Positions 54,926 to 62,378 of a stretch of DNA of 64,000 nt are shown one piece after another. The stretch covers positions 1 to 64,000 of the forward strand of contig JAWODJ010000114.1 in the NCBI GenBank assembly GCA_046483315.1, written 5' to 3'. The position numbers were made by a program, and so were the translations under genes. This DNA comes from PXAP01 sp046483315 (GTDB lineage: Bacteria > Bacteroidota > Bacteroidia > Bacteroidales > PUMT01). The notes beneath the pieces are model-generated. The model saw nothing but the letters and a program-made list of their open reading frames with translations, ran no database searches and was not told the origin of the DNA. Each line of letters starts with the position of its first letter. The first letter of the stretch is position 1.

Positions 54926-55759
54926 ATGAATCTGAAAGAAAAGAATGTAATTATTACGGGAGCCACATCAGGAATAGGCAGGGAGACCGCCATAGCTCTT
55001 GCCAGGGAAAATTCCAGTATTGTAATGCCCGTAAGGGATATTGAGAAAGGGGAACGGATTAAAAAACAGATTATCGGACGTTCGGGGAATCCCGCCATAT
55101 ATGTTATGGAATGTGATCTTGCTTCATTTGACTCGATAAGGAGTTTTTCTGCTGATTATAAAAAGAGGTTCGGACAGTTGCATGTGCTGATAAACAATGC
55201 GGGTATCTGGAAACAGGAAAGGGATGAGACAAGGGATGGAATAGAGATGAATTTCGGGGTTAACCATCTTGCTCCCTTCCTTCTTACCAGCCTGCTGCTG
55301 GATGAGCTGCGTTCAGGAGCCCCGTCGCGGGTGATAAATGTCTCTTCAGAAGCACATCGCTATACAAGGATGAATTTTGATGATCCCGAAGGAAAGAAAA
55401 AATTCAGCAGTTTTCAGTCATACGGACAGTCAAAGCTGGCTAATATTTTATTTACAAGATATCTTGCCGGTATGCTCAGAAAGGATGGTGTTACTGTAAA
55501 CTGCCTTCATCCGGGGGTTGTTGACACCAATCTTTTTGAAAATATGAATCCTTTGCTAAGAAAAATTTCCGGACTATTTATGACGAGTCCCCGAAAAGGA
55601 GCCGAAACCACTGTTTATCTTGCAACTTCCCCGGATATAAACGGACAGACCGGCCGGTACTTTGTCAGGAAGAAAGATAAAAAACCATCCCGTGCCGCCC
55701 TTGATGAGAAATCCGCTGAAAAACTTTGGGAACTGAGCATGAAATACGTCCATCCATAA
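54926..55759 (+). CDS. Short-chain dehydrogenase/reductase (retinol dehydrogenase-like)
   Basis: The 277-residue protein has the Rossmann motif ITGATSGIGRETAIAL, the NNAG motif, the active-site serine in NVSSEAHR, and YGQSK with the catalytic tyrosine and lysine. The spacing fits extended retinol-dehydrogenase-like SDRs. Substrate is unknown. The frame is open 24 codons upstream, but the ATG at 54926 gives the normal MNLKEKNVIITGATSGIG start. It precedes the YbaK-type gene by 44 bp. Confidence 0.88.
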   Translation: MNLKEKNVIITGATSGIGRETAIALARENSSIVMPVRDIEKGERIKKQIIGRSGNPAIYVMECDLASFDSIRSFSADYKKRFGQLHVLINNAGIWKQERDETRDGIEMNFGVNHLAPFLLTSLLLDELRSGAPSRVINVSSEAHRYTRMNFDDPEGKKKFSSFQSYGQSKLANILFTRYLAGMLRKDGVTVNCLHPGVVDTNLFENMNPLLRKISGLFMTSPRKGAETTVYLATSPDINGQTGRYFVRKKDKKPSRAALDEKSAEKLWELSMKYVHP

Positions 55760-55803
55760 AATACTTTTTAGGCCACGAGCATTTTTTTGCAAAGATCTTT
55801 ATC

Positions 55804-56304
55804 ATGGAACAAAGAGGTGACAAAAAGGTGTATCAGATATTAAGTGAGCTTGAAATTGAATATGATTACCATGAGCATCCTGCAGTACCCACTGTTGACG
55901 AGGCATCTAAATACTGGCAAAATATTGAGTCGACACACTGTAAAAACCTCTTTTTTCGCAATCACAAAGGGAACAGACATTACCTGGTTATTTTAGAGTA
56001 TTCCAATTCATTGAATATAAAAGATCTGGAGCACAGACTGAAACAGGGAAAACTTTCATTAGGCTCACCCCGCAGGTTGATGAGGTATCTGAAACTGCAG
56101 CCGGGGTCTGTTTCTCCTTTCGGACTGATACATGATACGGAAAATCATGTGCATGTTTTTCTCGATGAGAACCTGAGGAGATCCGAAAGGATAAGTTTTC
56201 ATCCGAACCTTAACACTGCATCGCTGATAATTTCATATGCTGACTTTGAGAAGTTTATGCTATGGACAGGGAATACTATTGAATACGTCAGGTTGTATGA
56301 CTGA
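55804..56304 (+). CDS. YbaK/ProX-type aminoacyl-tRNA deacylase
   Basis: The 166-residue protein has the YbaK/ProRS-associated fold with the start YQILSELEIEYDYHEHPAVP and the GSPRRLMRYLKL loop. The pattern KNLFFRNHKGNRHYL and PGSVSPFGLIHD fits ProXp-ala (PrdX), which clears Ala from tRNA-Pro. The ATG at 55804 is preferred over an in-frame ATG at 55726 inside the upstream gene. It is in the same orientation as the SDR gene. Confidence 0.85.
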   Translation: MEQRGDKKVYQILSELEIEYDYHEHPAVPTVDEASKYWQNIESTHCKNLFFRNHKGNRHYLVILEYSNSLNIKDLEHRLKQGKLSLGSPRRLMRYLKLQPGSVSPFGLIHDTENHVHVFLDENLRRSERISFHPNLNTASLIISYADFEKFMLWTGNTIEYVRLYD

Positions 56305-56431
56305 TCATATCCCGTTTGAAAAGCCTGTTAAACCGTTCTTTTCCCCGAAAGTGATATGAACGGACTATTGATCGTTTTTTGGGAGACGCAGTAACATAAG
56401 GGATTTATTTGTTTGAGTGGTTTCTGGGCAG

Positions 56432-57616
56432 CTATATGTATTCAATGATGACCTCTTTCAGGAATTTCTCTTCCAGCTTGCGTGCGATCCGTTTCAGTAC
56501 CGTTCGTCTTATCTCAAGCTCTACCGGAAGGTTAGGGTCCTGGTGTGCAATATTTATCTTTGTTCCGATAATTATTTTTATCTCATCACTCTCCAGCAGC
56601 AGTCTTACTATCTGATCAGCCGGCCCCTTACCGGGCACGTAATTCTGGTTGTACTCATTAAGTATTTTTGAGACTTTACTGAGCGTCAGTATACCTTCGG
56701 TTACAAGATCAATGCCTTCCATATATGAAACGGGCGGCAGTTCGGGGTCATGGAACTCAAAGGTGTCTTTTATGCTGATGTTGAATTCCCGGGCAACAAT
56801 ATCGCCGGTGGTGCCGCCCGACAGGATCTTCTTTCCCTGAAATTCCTTTACTATTGCAGCCAGTTTACTGTCATTATCCTCATCAAAGGGCGGACCGCTG
56901 CAGAGAAGAAGTTTCCTGGGCTGGCGGAAATACAGGACGGCACATGATGTATCATCCTGGGCATTGTAATTGTCGTTTTTGAATGCAGCATTGAGTATTC
57001 TTGCGGCAAGTTTCTGTGCCGAAATATCGGACTGTTGTTCAATTATATCTGCTATAAACTTGTGTACATTTTCCCATCCCCACCCGAAAGGGTATTTTCG
57101 GGATCCCATGCCCGACTGGGTGATCCCATCAGAGCAGATAATGATCCTGTCTTCCTTGCGGGGATGAAAATGGCAGCTTTTTATCTCTTTCCCTTTGTTT
57201 TTTTCTGAGCTGAGTATAAGGCAGTTCCATTCGGCATCAAGAGGCTTGCTTCCTCTCATAAGAAAAGAGCCCGGGTTGTCATATTCCAGTATGCTGGTTC
57301 TTGCACTCATCTCTATATCTACAGCGGTAAAGGTGGAATAACTTATTTTTCTTACACTGCAGACCGGGAGAGTGTTCATTATGATCTCAGATATACGGGT
57401 TACATCTTTGTGTTCCCTGGTGAAATTCATTGCCATTGATGCGGTAAGGGTCGCCAGGATATTAGCTTTCACCCCGTGTCCCATGCCATCTGAAAGAACG
57501 GCGACAATCCTGTTCTCCTCCTTTATTCTCTGTGACAGGAAAACATCACCGCAGATCCTCTCTTTACCGTGATTTTTTTGCTGGTACCCCACTTCCACAT
57601 AGAAGTTATTATCCAT
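56432..57616 (-). CDS. SpoIIE/PP2C-family phosphatase linked to a sensor hydrogenase
   Basis: The 394-residue protein has an N-terminal PP2C/SpoIIE domain (about residues 1-235). Metal-binding aspartates are visible in CGDVFLSQ, VAVLSDGMGHG, IICSDGITQSG and QDDTSCAVL. A C-terminal domain of about 155 residues (VKEFQGKKILSGGTTGDIVA onward) is an extra found in this subfamily. It overlaps the hydrogenase gene by 8 bp. In other genomes such phosphatases accompany group C sensory [FeFe] hydrogenases, so it probably gives the output signal of the sensor by dephosphorylating an unknown protein. Confidence 0.8.
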   Translation of the reverse strand: MDNNFYVEVGYQQKNHGKERICGDVFLSQRIKEENRIVAVLSDGMGHGVKANILATLTASMAMNFTREHKDVTRISEIIMNTLPVCSVRKISYSTFTAVDIEMSARTSILEYDNPGSFLMRGSKPLDAEWNCLILSSEKNKGKEIKSCHFHPRKEDRIIICSDGITQSGMGSRKYPFGWGWENVHKFIADIIEQQSDISAQKLAARILNAAFKNDNYNAQDDTSCAVLYFRQPRKLLLCSGPPFDEDNDSKLAAIVKEFQGKKILSGGTTGDIVAREFNISIKDTFEFHDPELPPVSYMEGIDLVTEGILTLSKVSKILNEYNQNYVPGKGPADQIVRLLLESDEIKIIIGTKINIAHQDPNLPVELEIRRTVLKRIARKLEEKFLKEVIIEYI

Positions 57617-59477
57617 TCTTTTCCGGTTTTTGAGGCATTTGATAAGATTCTATAATGCTGTTAAGCATAGCTTCGGTCTCTGAGGCACCTTCGCCCAGAA
57701 GGAATCCTATCTTCTGGACCAGTTCAAGGTTTTTGTCAATTACATCGGTAACCCTTTTTATTACCTCTTCCTTTCTTACTTCCGGTACATAGAGATCTCT
57801 TATAACGGCACCGACAATCTTGTTTTTCCTTATGGTGAATATTGAAACATTATAGAGAATATCATTGAAATGGACATCACGGTTAACAATATTGTCATCA
57901 TTTGTCAGGACATATGAGAAAAGGTTGTGGAAGTTGTACGGCAGAAGGGTTTTTAGGTCAGCGCCCTCGAGTCCGGGAATTACATCCTCAATCATTTTCA
58001 CCTCTTCGTCCAGGATATTTATAAAGCTTTTGTTGGCCTGGATCACCTTCAGTTCATTATCAACCAATACTATGCTTGACGGGAGTTTCTCAAGCATTGT
58101 ACGGGTGGTTTCAAAAGATTCTCTTGCAAGCTGCTGGTCACGCCTTGCATTTTTTTCCGATTTTTTAAGTGCTGCCTGGGTTTCAGCCAGTTTCTGGTTG
58201 GTATCCCTGAGAGTCTTTATGTAGTCATGACGGTTTTTAAGGGTGAAGGTGAGGCACATTTCCGTTTTTGCAAGTCCCTGTGCCACTGCTACCGCGAAAT
58301 CCCTGCAGGAAGTGTAACCACAGGATGCGCAGCCTATCTCATCAACGTTGTGTTCTTTGCCAATAATCTGCAGTATCTCCTGAATCTTGTCTTCATCCGG
58401 GTATGGCAGTCTCTGATCATCCTTCTTAAATTTTCTTGACAGGTCAAGATTGCTGAATTCATCCATCGCTGCTTCCCATTCCTTCATATCAAAGTCCGAA
58501 AGCCTTTTTTTAGCATAATCCACAACAAGGGCGTGACGCAGGTATTTATCACCTCCTCCTGAGGTGCCGGGTCCCATAATGCATCCTTCATTGTAAAACA
58601 GGTTGAAATGCTTTTTGATTGAATCGATATGTTTTTCAAATTGTCTGACCGCTTCAAGCATGTTGTTTCTTCCCTCTGCAGTGATTACATTACCGGAGAG
58701 CAGATTCTGATCTATGCCGGAAGCTTCCAGTATGCCCGTACTTATGGGGTAAATGGAACCCTTATAGCCTATCGGAGGATCAAAATCCGATAACTCCACT
58801 TTCTTTTCAGTGATCTTGAATTCGGCGAAAAGTTCCCGTAATTCGGAAAAGGTGAGAACTGAATCAATTCTGCCGTCATCACGGTATTTTTTTCCCTCTT
58901 TTTTGGTTTCAATACAGGGTCCTATATACACAACCTTTAGGTCCTTTCCGTATTTTTTTCTTGCCACTTTTGCTGTGGCTCCCATGGGAGACACTATGGG
59001 AGCAAGATTTTCGGTCAGCTCAGGATGGAATTTTTCTATGTAGGAAACCACCGACGGACAGTTGGCACTAATGTAATATTTACCTTTGAATCCTGTGAAC
59101 AGCTCATGATATTTTCTGGCCACCAGATCTACTCCGAAAGAGGCTTCAAGCACGTAATCAAAGCCAAGTGCCCTTATCATTTCCACAAATTTCCTGTAAT
59201 CGGTTATGTCATGGAACTCTCCTGATATACTGGGTCCGCAGATTGCAGCAACCTTGTTTTTTGAATTTAGCAGGGTTTTTGTTTCCTCTCTGGAATCGCT
59301 GTAGCTTATTGCCCCGGGAGAGCAAACTTTCAGGCAGTGACCGCAACCAATGCATGTATTGGATATTACCTCCGGATAATCCTGGTGAGCCTCAACTTTT
59401 ATAGCATTTACCGGACATATTCTGACGCAGGCATATGAAAGGTTACATTTTTCTTTGTCAATATTTATAAGGGCCAT
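57609..59477 (-). CDS. Sensor-type (group C-like) [FeFe] hydrogenase with PAS domain
   Basis: The 622-residue protein has an N-terminal dicluster ferredoxin (residues 1-56), a hydrogenase large-subunit core (about 75-345), an Fe-S domain with Cys383, 386, 391 and 408, a coiled coil (about 420-455) and a PAS domain (about 460-575). The L1 motif reads SANCPSV: Cys140 aligns with the H-cluster ligand but the proton-transfer cysteine is Asn139. L2 is GPCIETKKE (Cys188). L3 is NEGCIMGPG with one visible cysteine (Cys299). In the first ferredoxin cluster the second ligand is Ser14. The architecture indicates a signalling protein, not a main catalyst. It is 5 bp downstream of a NuoE-like gene and overlaps the phosphatase gene. 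Confidence 0.85.
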   Translation of the reverse strand: MALINIDKEKCNLSYACVRICPVNAIKVEAHQDYPEVISNTCIGCGHCLKVCSPGAISYSDSREETKTLLNSKNKVAAICGPSISGEFHDITDYRKFVEMIRALGFDYVLEASFGVDLVARKYHELFTGFKGKYYISANCPSVVSYIEKFHPELTENLAPIVSPMGATAKVARKKYGKDLKVVYIGPCIETKKEGKKYRDDGRIDSVLTFSELRELFAEFKITEKKVELSDFDPPIGYKGSIYPISTGILEASGIDQNLLSGNVITAEGRNNMLEAVRQFEKHIDSIKKHFNLFYNEGCIMGPGTSGGGDKYLRHALVVDYAKKRLSDFDMKEWEAAMDEFSNLDLSRKFKKDDQRLPYPDEDKIQEILQIIGKEHNVDEIGCASCGYTSCRDFAVAVAQGLAKTEMCLTFTLKNRHDYIKTLRDTNQKLAETQAALKKSEKNARRDQQLARESFETTRTMLEKLPSSIVLVDNELKVIQANKSFINILDEEVKMIEDVIPGLEGADLKTLLPYNFHNLFSYVLTNDDNIVNRDVHFNDILYNVSIFTIRKNKIVGAVIRDLYVPEVRKEEVIKRVTDVIDKNLELVQKIGFLLGEGASETEAMLNSIIESYQMPQKPEKNG

Positions 59478-59482
59478 ATTAT

Positions 59483-59734
59483 TTATCTTATACTTAACGA
59501 TTGTGTAAGTATTTTAACTACCTCTTCCGGTTTGACTCCTTCAAAAATTTTATCTCCTATTTTCAGAACAGGGCCTTTCTCACATCTGTCAAAGCAACGG
59601 CTTCCGTGAAAGAAAAATTTATCTTCCAGGTTGTGATCTTTAAGAAATTTTTCAATAATGCCCATACAAATCCTGTTTCCTCTTGAGAAGCATGAACTGC
59701 CAAGGCAGATAACTATTTCCTGTTTGTCCTGCAT
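59483..59734 (-). CDS. NuoE-like thioredoxin-fold [2Fe-2S] protein
   Basis: The 83-residue protein is a thioredoxin-like [2Fe-2S] ferredoxin with the two cysteine pairs CLGSSC and CFDRC. It probably carries electrons to the sensor hydrogenase encoded 5 bp downstream. The frame is open to an ATG at 59824, but a predicted -7 box lies at 59789-59796, inside that extension. The start at 59734 (MQDKQEIVICLG) gives a normal family N-terminus, so I chose it. Confidence 0.78.
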   Translation of the reverse strand: MQDKQEIVICLGSSCFSRGNRICMGIIEKFLKDHNLEDKFFFHGSRCFDRCEKGPVLKIGDKIFEGVKPEEVVKILTQSLSIR

Positions 59735-59788
59735 TAATCGCGGGTTGATTTTTTTAGTAAGTAAGACAACAAATACCTGACATGTAAG

Positions 59789-59796
59789 CAAAAGTA
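59789..59796 (-). promoter_or_regulatory. Candidate -7 box of the sensor hydrogenase operon
   Basis: TACTTTTG on the minus strand matches TAnnTTTG. The expected start site near 59782 leaves a leader of about 48 nt before the ATG at 59734. The -33 position is weak. Confidence 0.5.
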
Positions 59797-59825
59797 ATAA
59801 ATATTTTAAAGAAATACATGTCATT

Positions 59826-59853
59826 AAACATTGTTAAATTTGTAACAATGTTT
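59826..59853. promoter_or_regulatory. 28-bp palindrome with Rex-like operator in the divergent hydrogenase promoter
   Basis: AAACATTGTTA (59826-59836) and TAACAATGTTT (59843-59853) are perfect 11-bp inverted repeats with a 6-base spacer. The core at 59831-59848 reads TTGTTAA-ATTT-GTAACAA, one mismatch from TTGTTAAnnnnTTAACAA, the site of the NADH-sensing repressor Rex. It overlaps the -33 box of the hydCBA promoter. A Crp/Fnr-type protein is an alternative binder. Confidence 0.6.
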
Positions 59854-59883
59854 GCATAATAACAATAAATTTTTGTAAAATTG
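59851..59883 (+). promoter_or_regulatory. Candidate promoter of hydCBA
   Basis: TTTG at 59851-59854 and TAAAATTG at 59876-59883 are 21 bases apart; the second has one mismatch to TAnnTTTG. The start site would be near 59890, 42 bases before the hydC ATG. Confidence 0.45.
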
Positions 59884-59931
59884 TGTTTTACAAGTAATAT
59901 TTTCAATTATTCCGGTTAATAATAATTCATT

Positions 59932-60396
59932 ATGGATGAAAGGACATCCCTTATTCTTTCGCATTATCCGAAGGGACACCGTGATTTTTTAATACCAATA
60001 TTGCAGGATATTCAGGAGCAATATGGTTATTTATCAGAATCCTCCGTCATTGAAGTAGGTAATTACCTCGATCTTCCTTCAAGTAAGATATTTGGTCTGG
60101 CTACCTTTTATAACCAGTTCCGTTTTGAACCCAGGGGACGTTTTCACATACGTCTCTGTCACGGGACCACCTGTCATGTAAATAATTCCGGTAACATTCT
60201 GAAGGAGCTGAAAAAGATATTAGGGATCAATCCGGGCGAGACCACAAGGGACGGAATGTACAGCCTGGAAATTGCAGCTTGTATGGGAGCATGTCATTTG
60301 TCTCCGCTAATTCAGGTAAACGATCAGTATCATACAAAAATTGAACCTGAAAGTATCAGGGATATATTGGATTCTTATACAGAAGGGGAAGAATAG
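59932..60396 (+). CDS. hydC: HydC/NuoE-type [2Fe-2S] subunit of the trimeric hydrogenase
   Basis: The 154-residue protein has an N-terminal helical bundle and a thioredoxin-like [2Fe-2S] domain with ligands in CHGTTC and CMGAC, followed by HLSPLIQVND. It is the small diaphorase subunit of NAD-linked hydrogenases, passing electrons between NADH/FMN of HydB and HydA. It is the first gene of a three-gene operon and is 2 bp from hydB. Confidence 0.9.
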   Translation: MDERTSLILSHYPKGHRDFLIPILQDIQEQYGYLSESSVIEVGNYLDLPSSKIFGLATFYNQFRFEPRGRFHIRLCHGTTCHVNNSGNILKELKKILGINPGETTRDGMYSLEIAACMGACHLSPLIQVNDQYHTKIEPESIRDILDSYTEGEE

Positions 60397-60398
60397 CT

Positions 60399-62351
60399 AT
60401 GTCTGCAAAAATCCATATACCGGTAGATAAGGATTATTTTGTTACAAATGTCCTTATGAACGAGTCGGTTGAGCTTCCTGCTGATGTGGAAAAGACCCTT
60501 GAATATGTGCGAAGGGATAGAGTTAAATATCCCGTGATCTTTGTTGGTACAGGAAGTTGCGGAATAATATCGGGTGCAGGGGAAACTCTTGATGAAACAA
60601 ACAGATATTTGACTGAAAGAAACATAAAAGCTGATGTTGTTGAGACAGGCTGTACAGGTTTTTGTTCCATGGAACCGTTGGTGGAAGTTCAGTTACCCGG
60701 AAAAACAAGAGTGGCGTTCAGCCATGTTACCGCCGATAAACTTCCCTATATACTTGACGGTATGTTCAACAGTATTGTACCCGGGGAATTTGTTTTAGGG
60801 CAGCATAAAAGTTCATCGGTGGAATTATGGAAAGATGTGCCTTTTATCGATGAGTTGCCTTTTTATTCCTTGCAATACAGGAACCTTATGAAAAACTGGG
60901 GCCGCATAAGTCCTTTCTCAATAGAAGAATACATTGCAACAGGAGGTTACAGGTCATATATAAAAACAATAAGGAACTATACACACGAGGAGGCCTGCGA
61001 TATTGTTGAAAAAAGCGGTCTTCTGGGCAGAGGCGGTGGCGGGTTTCTTACGGGAAAAAAGTGGAAGGTGGCACATTCTGTAATGACAGATCAGCGCTAC
61101 CTGTTGTGCAATGCAAATGAAAGCGACCCCGGGGGATTTGCCAACAGGGCACTTATTGAAAGTGATCCACACAGACTTATTGAAGGGGTTATTATAGCTG
61201 CATATGCAATAGGCACATCCAAAGCCTATATTTATATCCGCAATGATTACATAACAGCAATTGCCAGGCTGGAGGAAGCCATAGAACAGGCAAAGGATTA
61301 CGGGTTGCTCGGACATAATGTATACGGCAGCGGTGTTAATATTGATATTATTGTAAGAAAAGGTCCGGGTGCATTTGTTTGCGGTGAAGAAACTGCCATG
61401 ATCAGCAGTATAGAAGGCAAACGTGGCATGCCCGGTCCAAAACCCCCTTATCCTGCTGTTTCTGGGTTGTTTGGCAAACCCACCGTGGTGAATAATGTAG
61501 AAACGCTGTCAAATGTTCCTTCGATCTTTGAAAACGGCCCGGACTGGTTTATGTCTGTTGGCAGTGAGTCATCAAAGGGGACCAAGATACTGGTGCTATC
61601 CGGAAGAGTTCATAATCAGGGTATAATAGAGGTGCCTCTCGGAACAAAAGTGAAGGATCTTATATTTTATGCAGGAGGGGGGGTGCCCGGCAGGAAAAGT
61701 TTCAAAGCCGTGCAGATTGGCGGGCCTTCAGGTGGATTTCTGACAGGAGAAAACATTGATATACCCTATGACTTTGAATCACTTGCGGGAGAGGACGTCT
61801 ATATGGGATCGGGTGGGATGATTGTGCTTGATGAAGATTGCTGTATAATTGATACGGTAAAATACTTTATGGATTTCATCCAGAATGAAAGCTGTGGTAA
61901 ATGCATTCCCTGCCGGGAAGGGACTCGCCGGATGCTGGAGGTCTATGAAAATATTACAAAACGGCCGGTAGACGAAAACGGACATTCCACACTTGAGCGG
62001 TTTAAGGGTGTAATGCAACTTGAAAGCCTGGCCGGTGTTATTAAAGATACTTCTTTGTGCGGACTCGGACAGAAGGCACCGAACCCGGTTATCAGTTCAC
62101 TTAAGTATTTCCGGAGTGAATATGAAGAGCATATTTTTGACCGCAAATGCAGTGCAGGCGTATGCACTGAACTCAGATTGTTTTATATTGATGTGGATAA
62201 ATGTACCGGTTGTACAGCTTGTGCAACAAAATGCCCTGTTTCTGCAATAATTGGTACAAAGCATCACCCTTTCTTCATTGTAGAGGAAAAGTGCATTGGC
62301 TGTGGCATATGTTATGATGTTTGCAAGTTCAGCGCCATTGGATTTAAATAA
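60399..62351 (+). CDS. hydB: HydB/NuoF-type NADH- and FMN-binding subunit
   Basis: The 650-residue protein has an N-terminal thioredoxin-like domain with a partial cysteine set (GTGSCGIISGA and ETGCTGFC), the NADH site LGRGGGGFLTGKKW, the FMN site NANESDPGGFANRAL, the [4Fe-4S] motif ESCGKCIPCREGTRRM with a late Cys in SLCGLG, and a C-terminal dicluster ferredoxin (CTGCTACATKCP and CIGCGICYDVCK). It is the HydB of electron-bifurcating or NADH-dependent [FeFe] hydrogenases, in which the C-terminal clusters bind ferredoxin electrons. hydA begins 27 bp downstream. Confidence 0.92.
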   Translation: MSAKIHIPVDKDYFVTNVLMNESVELPADVEKTLEYVRRDRVKYPVIFVGTGSCGIISGAGETLDETNRYLTERNIKADVVETGCTGFCSMEPLVEVQLPGKTRVAFSHVTADKLPYILDGMFNSIVPGEFVLGQHKSSSVELWKDVPFIDELPFYSLQYRNLMKNWGRISPFSIEEYIATGGYRSYIKTIRNYTHEEACDIVEKSGLLGRGGGGFLTGKKWKVAHSVMTDQRYLLCNANESDPGGFANRALIESDPHRLIEGVIIAAYAIGTSKAYIYIRNDYITAIARLEEAIEQAKDYGLLGHNVYGSGVNIDIIVRKGPGAFVCGEETAMISSIEGKRGMPGPKPPYPAVSGLFGKPTVVNNVETLSNVPSIFENGPDWFMSVGSESSKGTKILVLSGRVHNQGIIEVPLGTKVKDLIFYAGGGVPGRKSFKAVQIGGPSGGFLTGENIDIPYDFESLAGEDVYMGSGGMIVLDEDCCIIDTVKYFMDFIQNESCGKCIPCREGTRRMLEVYENITKRPVDENGHSTLERFKGVMQLESLAGVIKDTSLCGLGQKAPNPVISSLKYFRSEYEEHIFDRKCSAGVCTELRLFYIDVDKCTGCTACATKCPVSAIIGTKHHPFFIVEEKCIGCGICYDVCKFSAIGFK

Positions 62352-62378
62352 TTTCGGGGAACTGCTAATAATTGAGTA

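Noticed and set aside
59734..59824. Upstream extension of the NuoE-like protein with a hydrophobic start
   Set aside because: The extension would begin upstream of the predicted -7 box at 59789-59796 and gives the family an unusual membrane-like start. The ATG at 59734 is a better choice.
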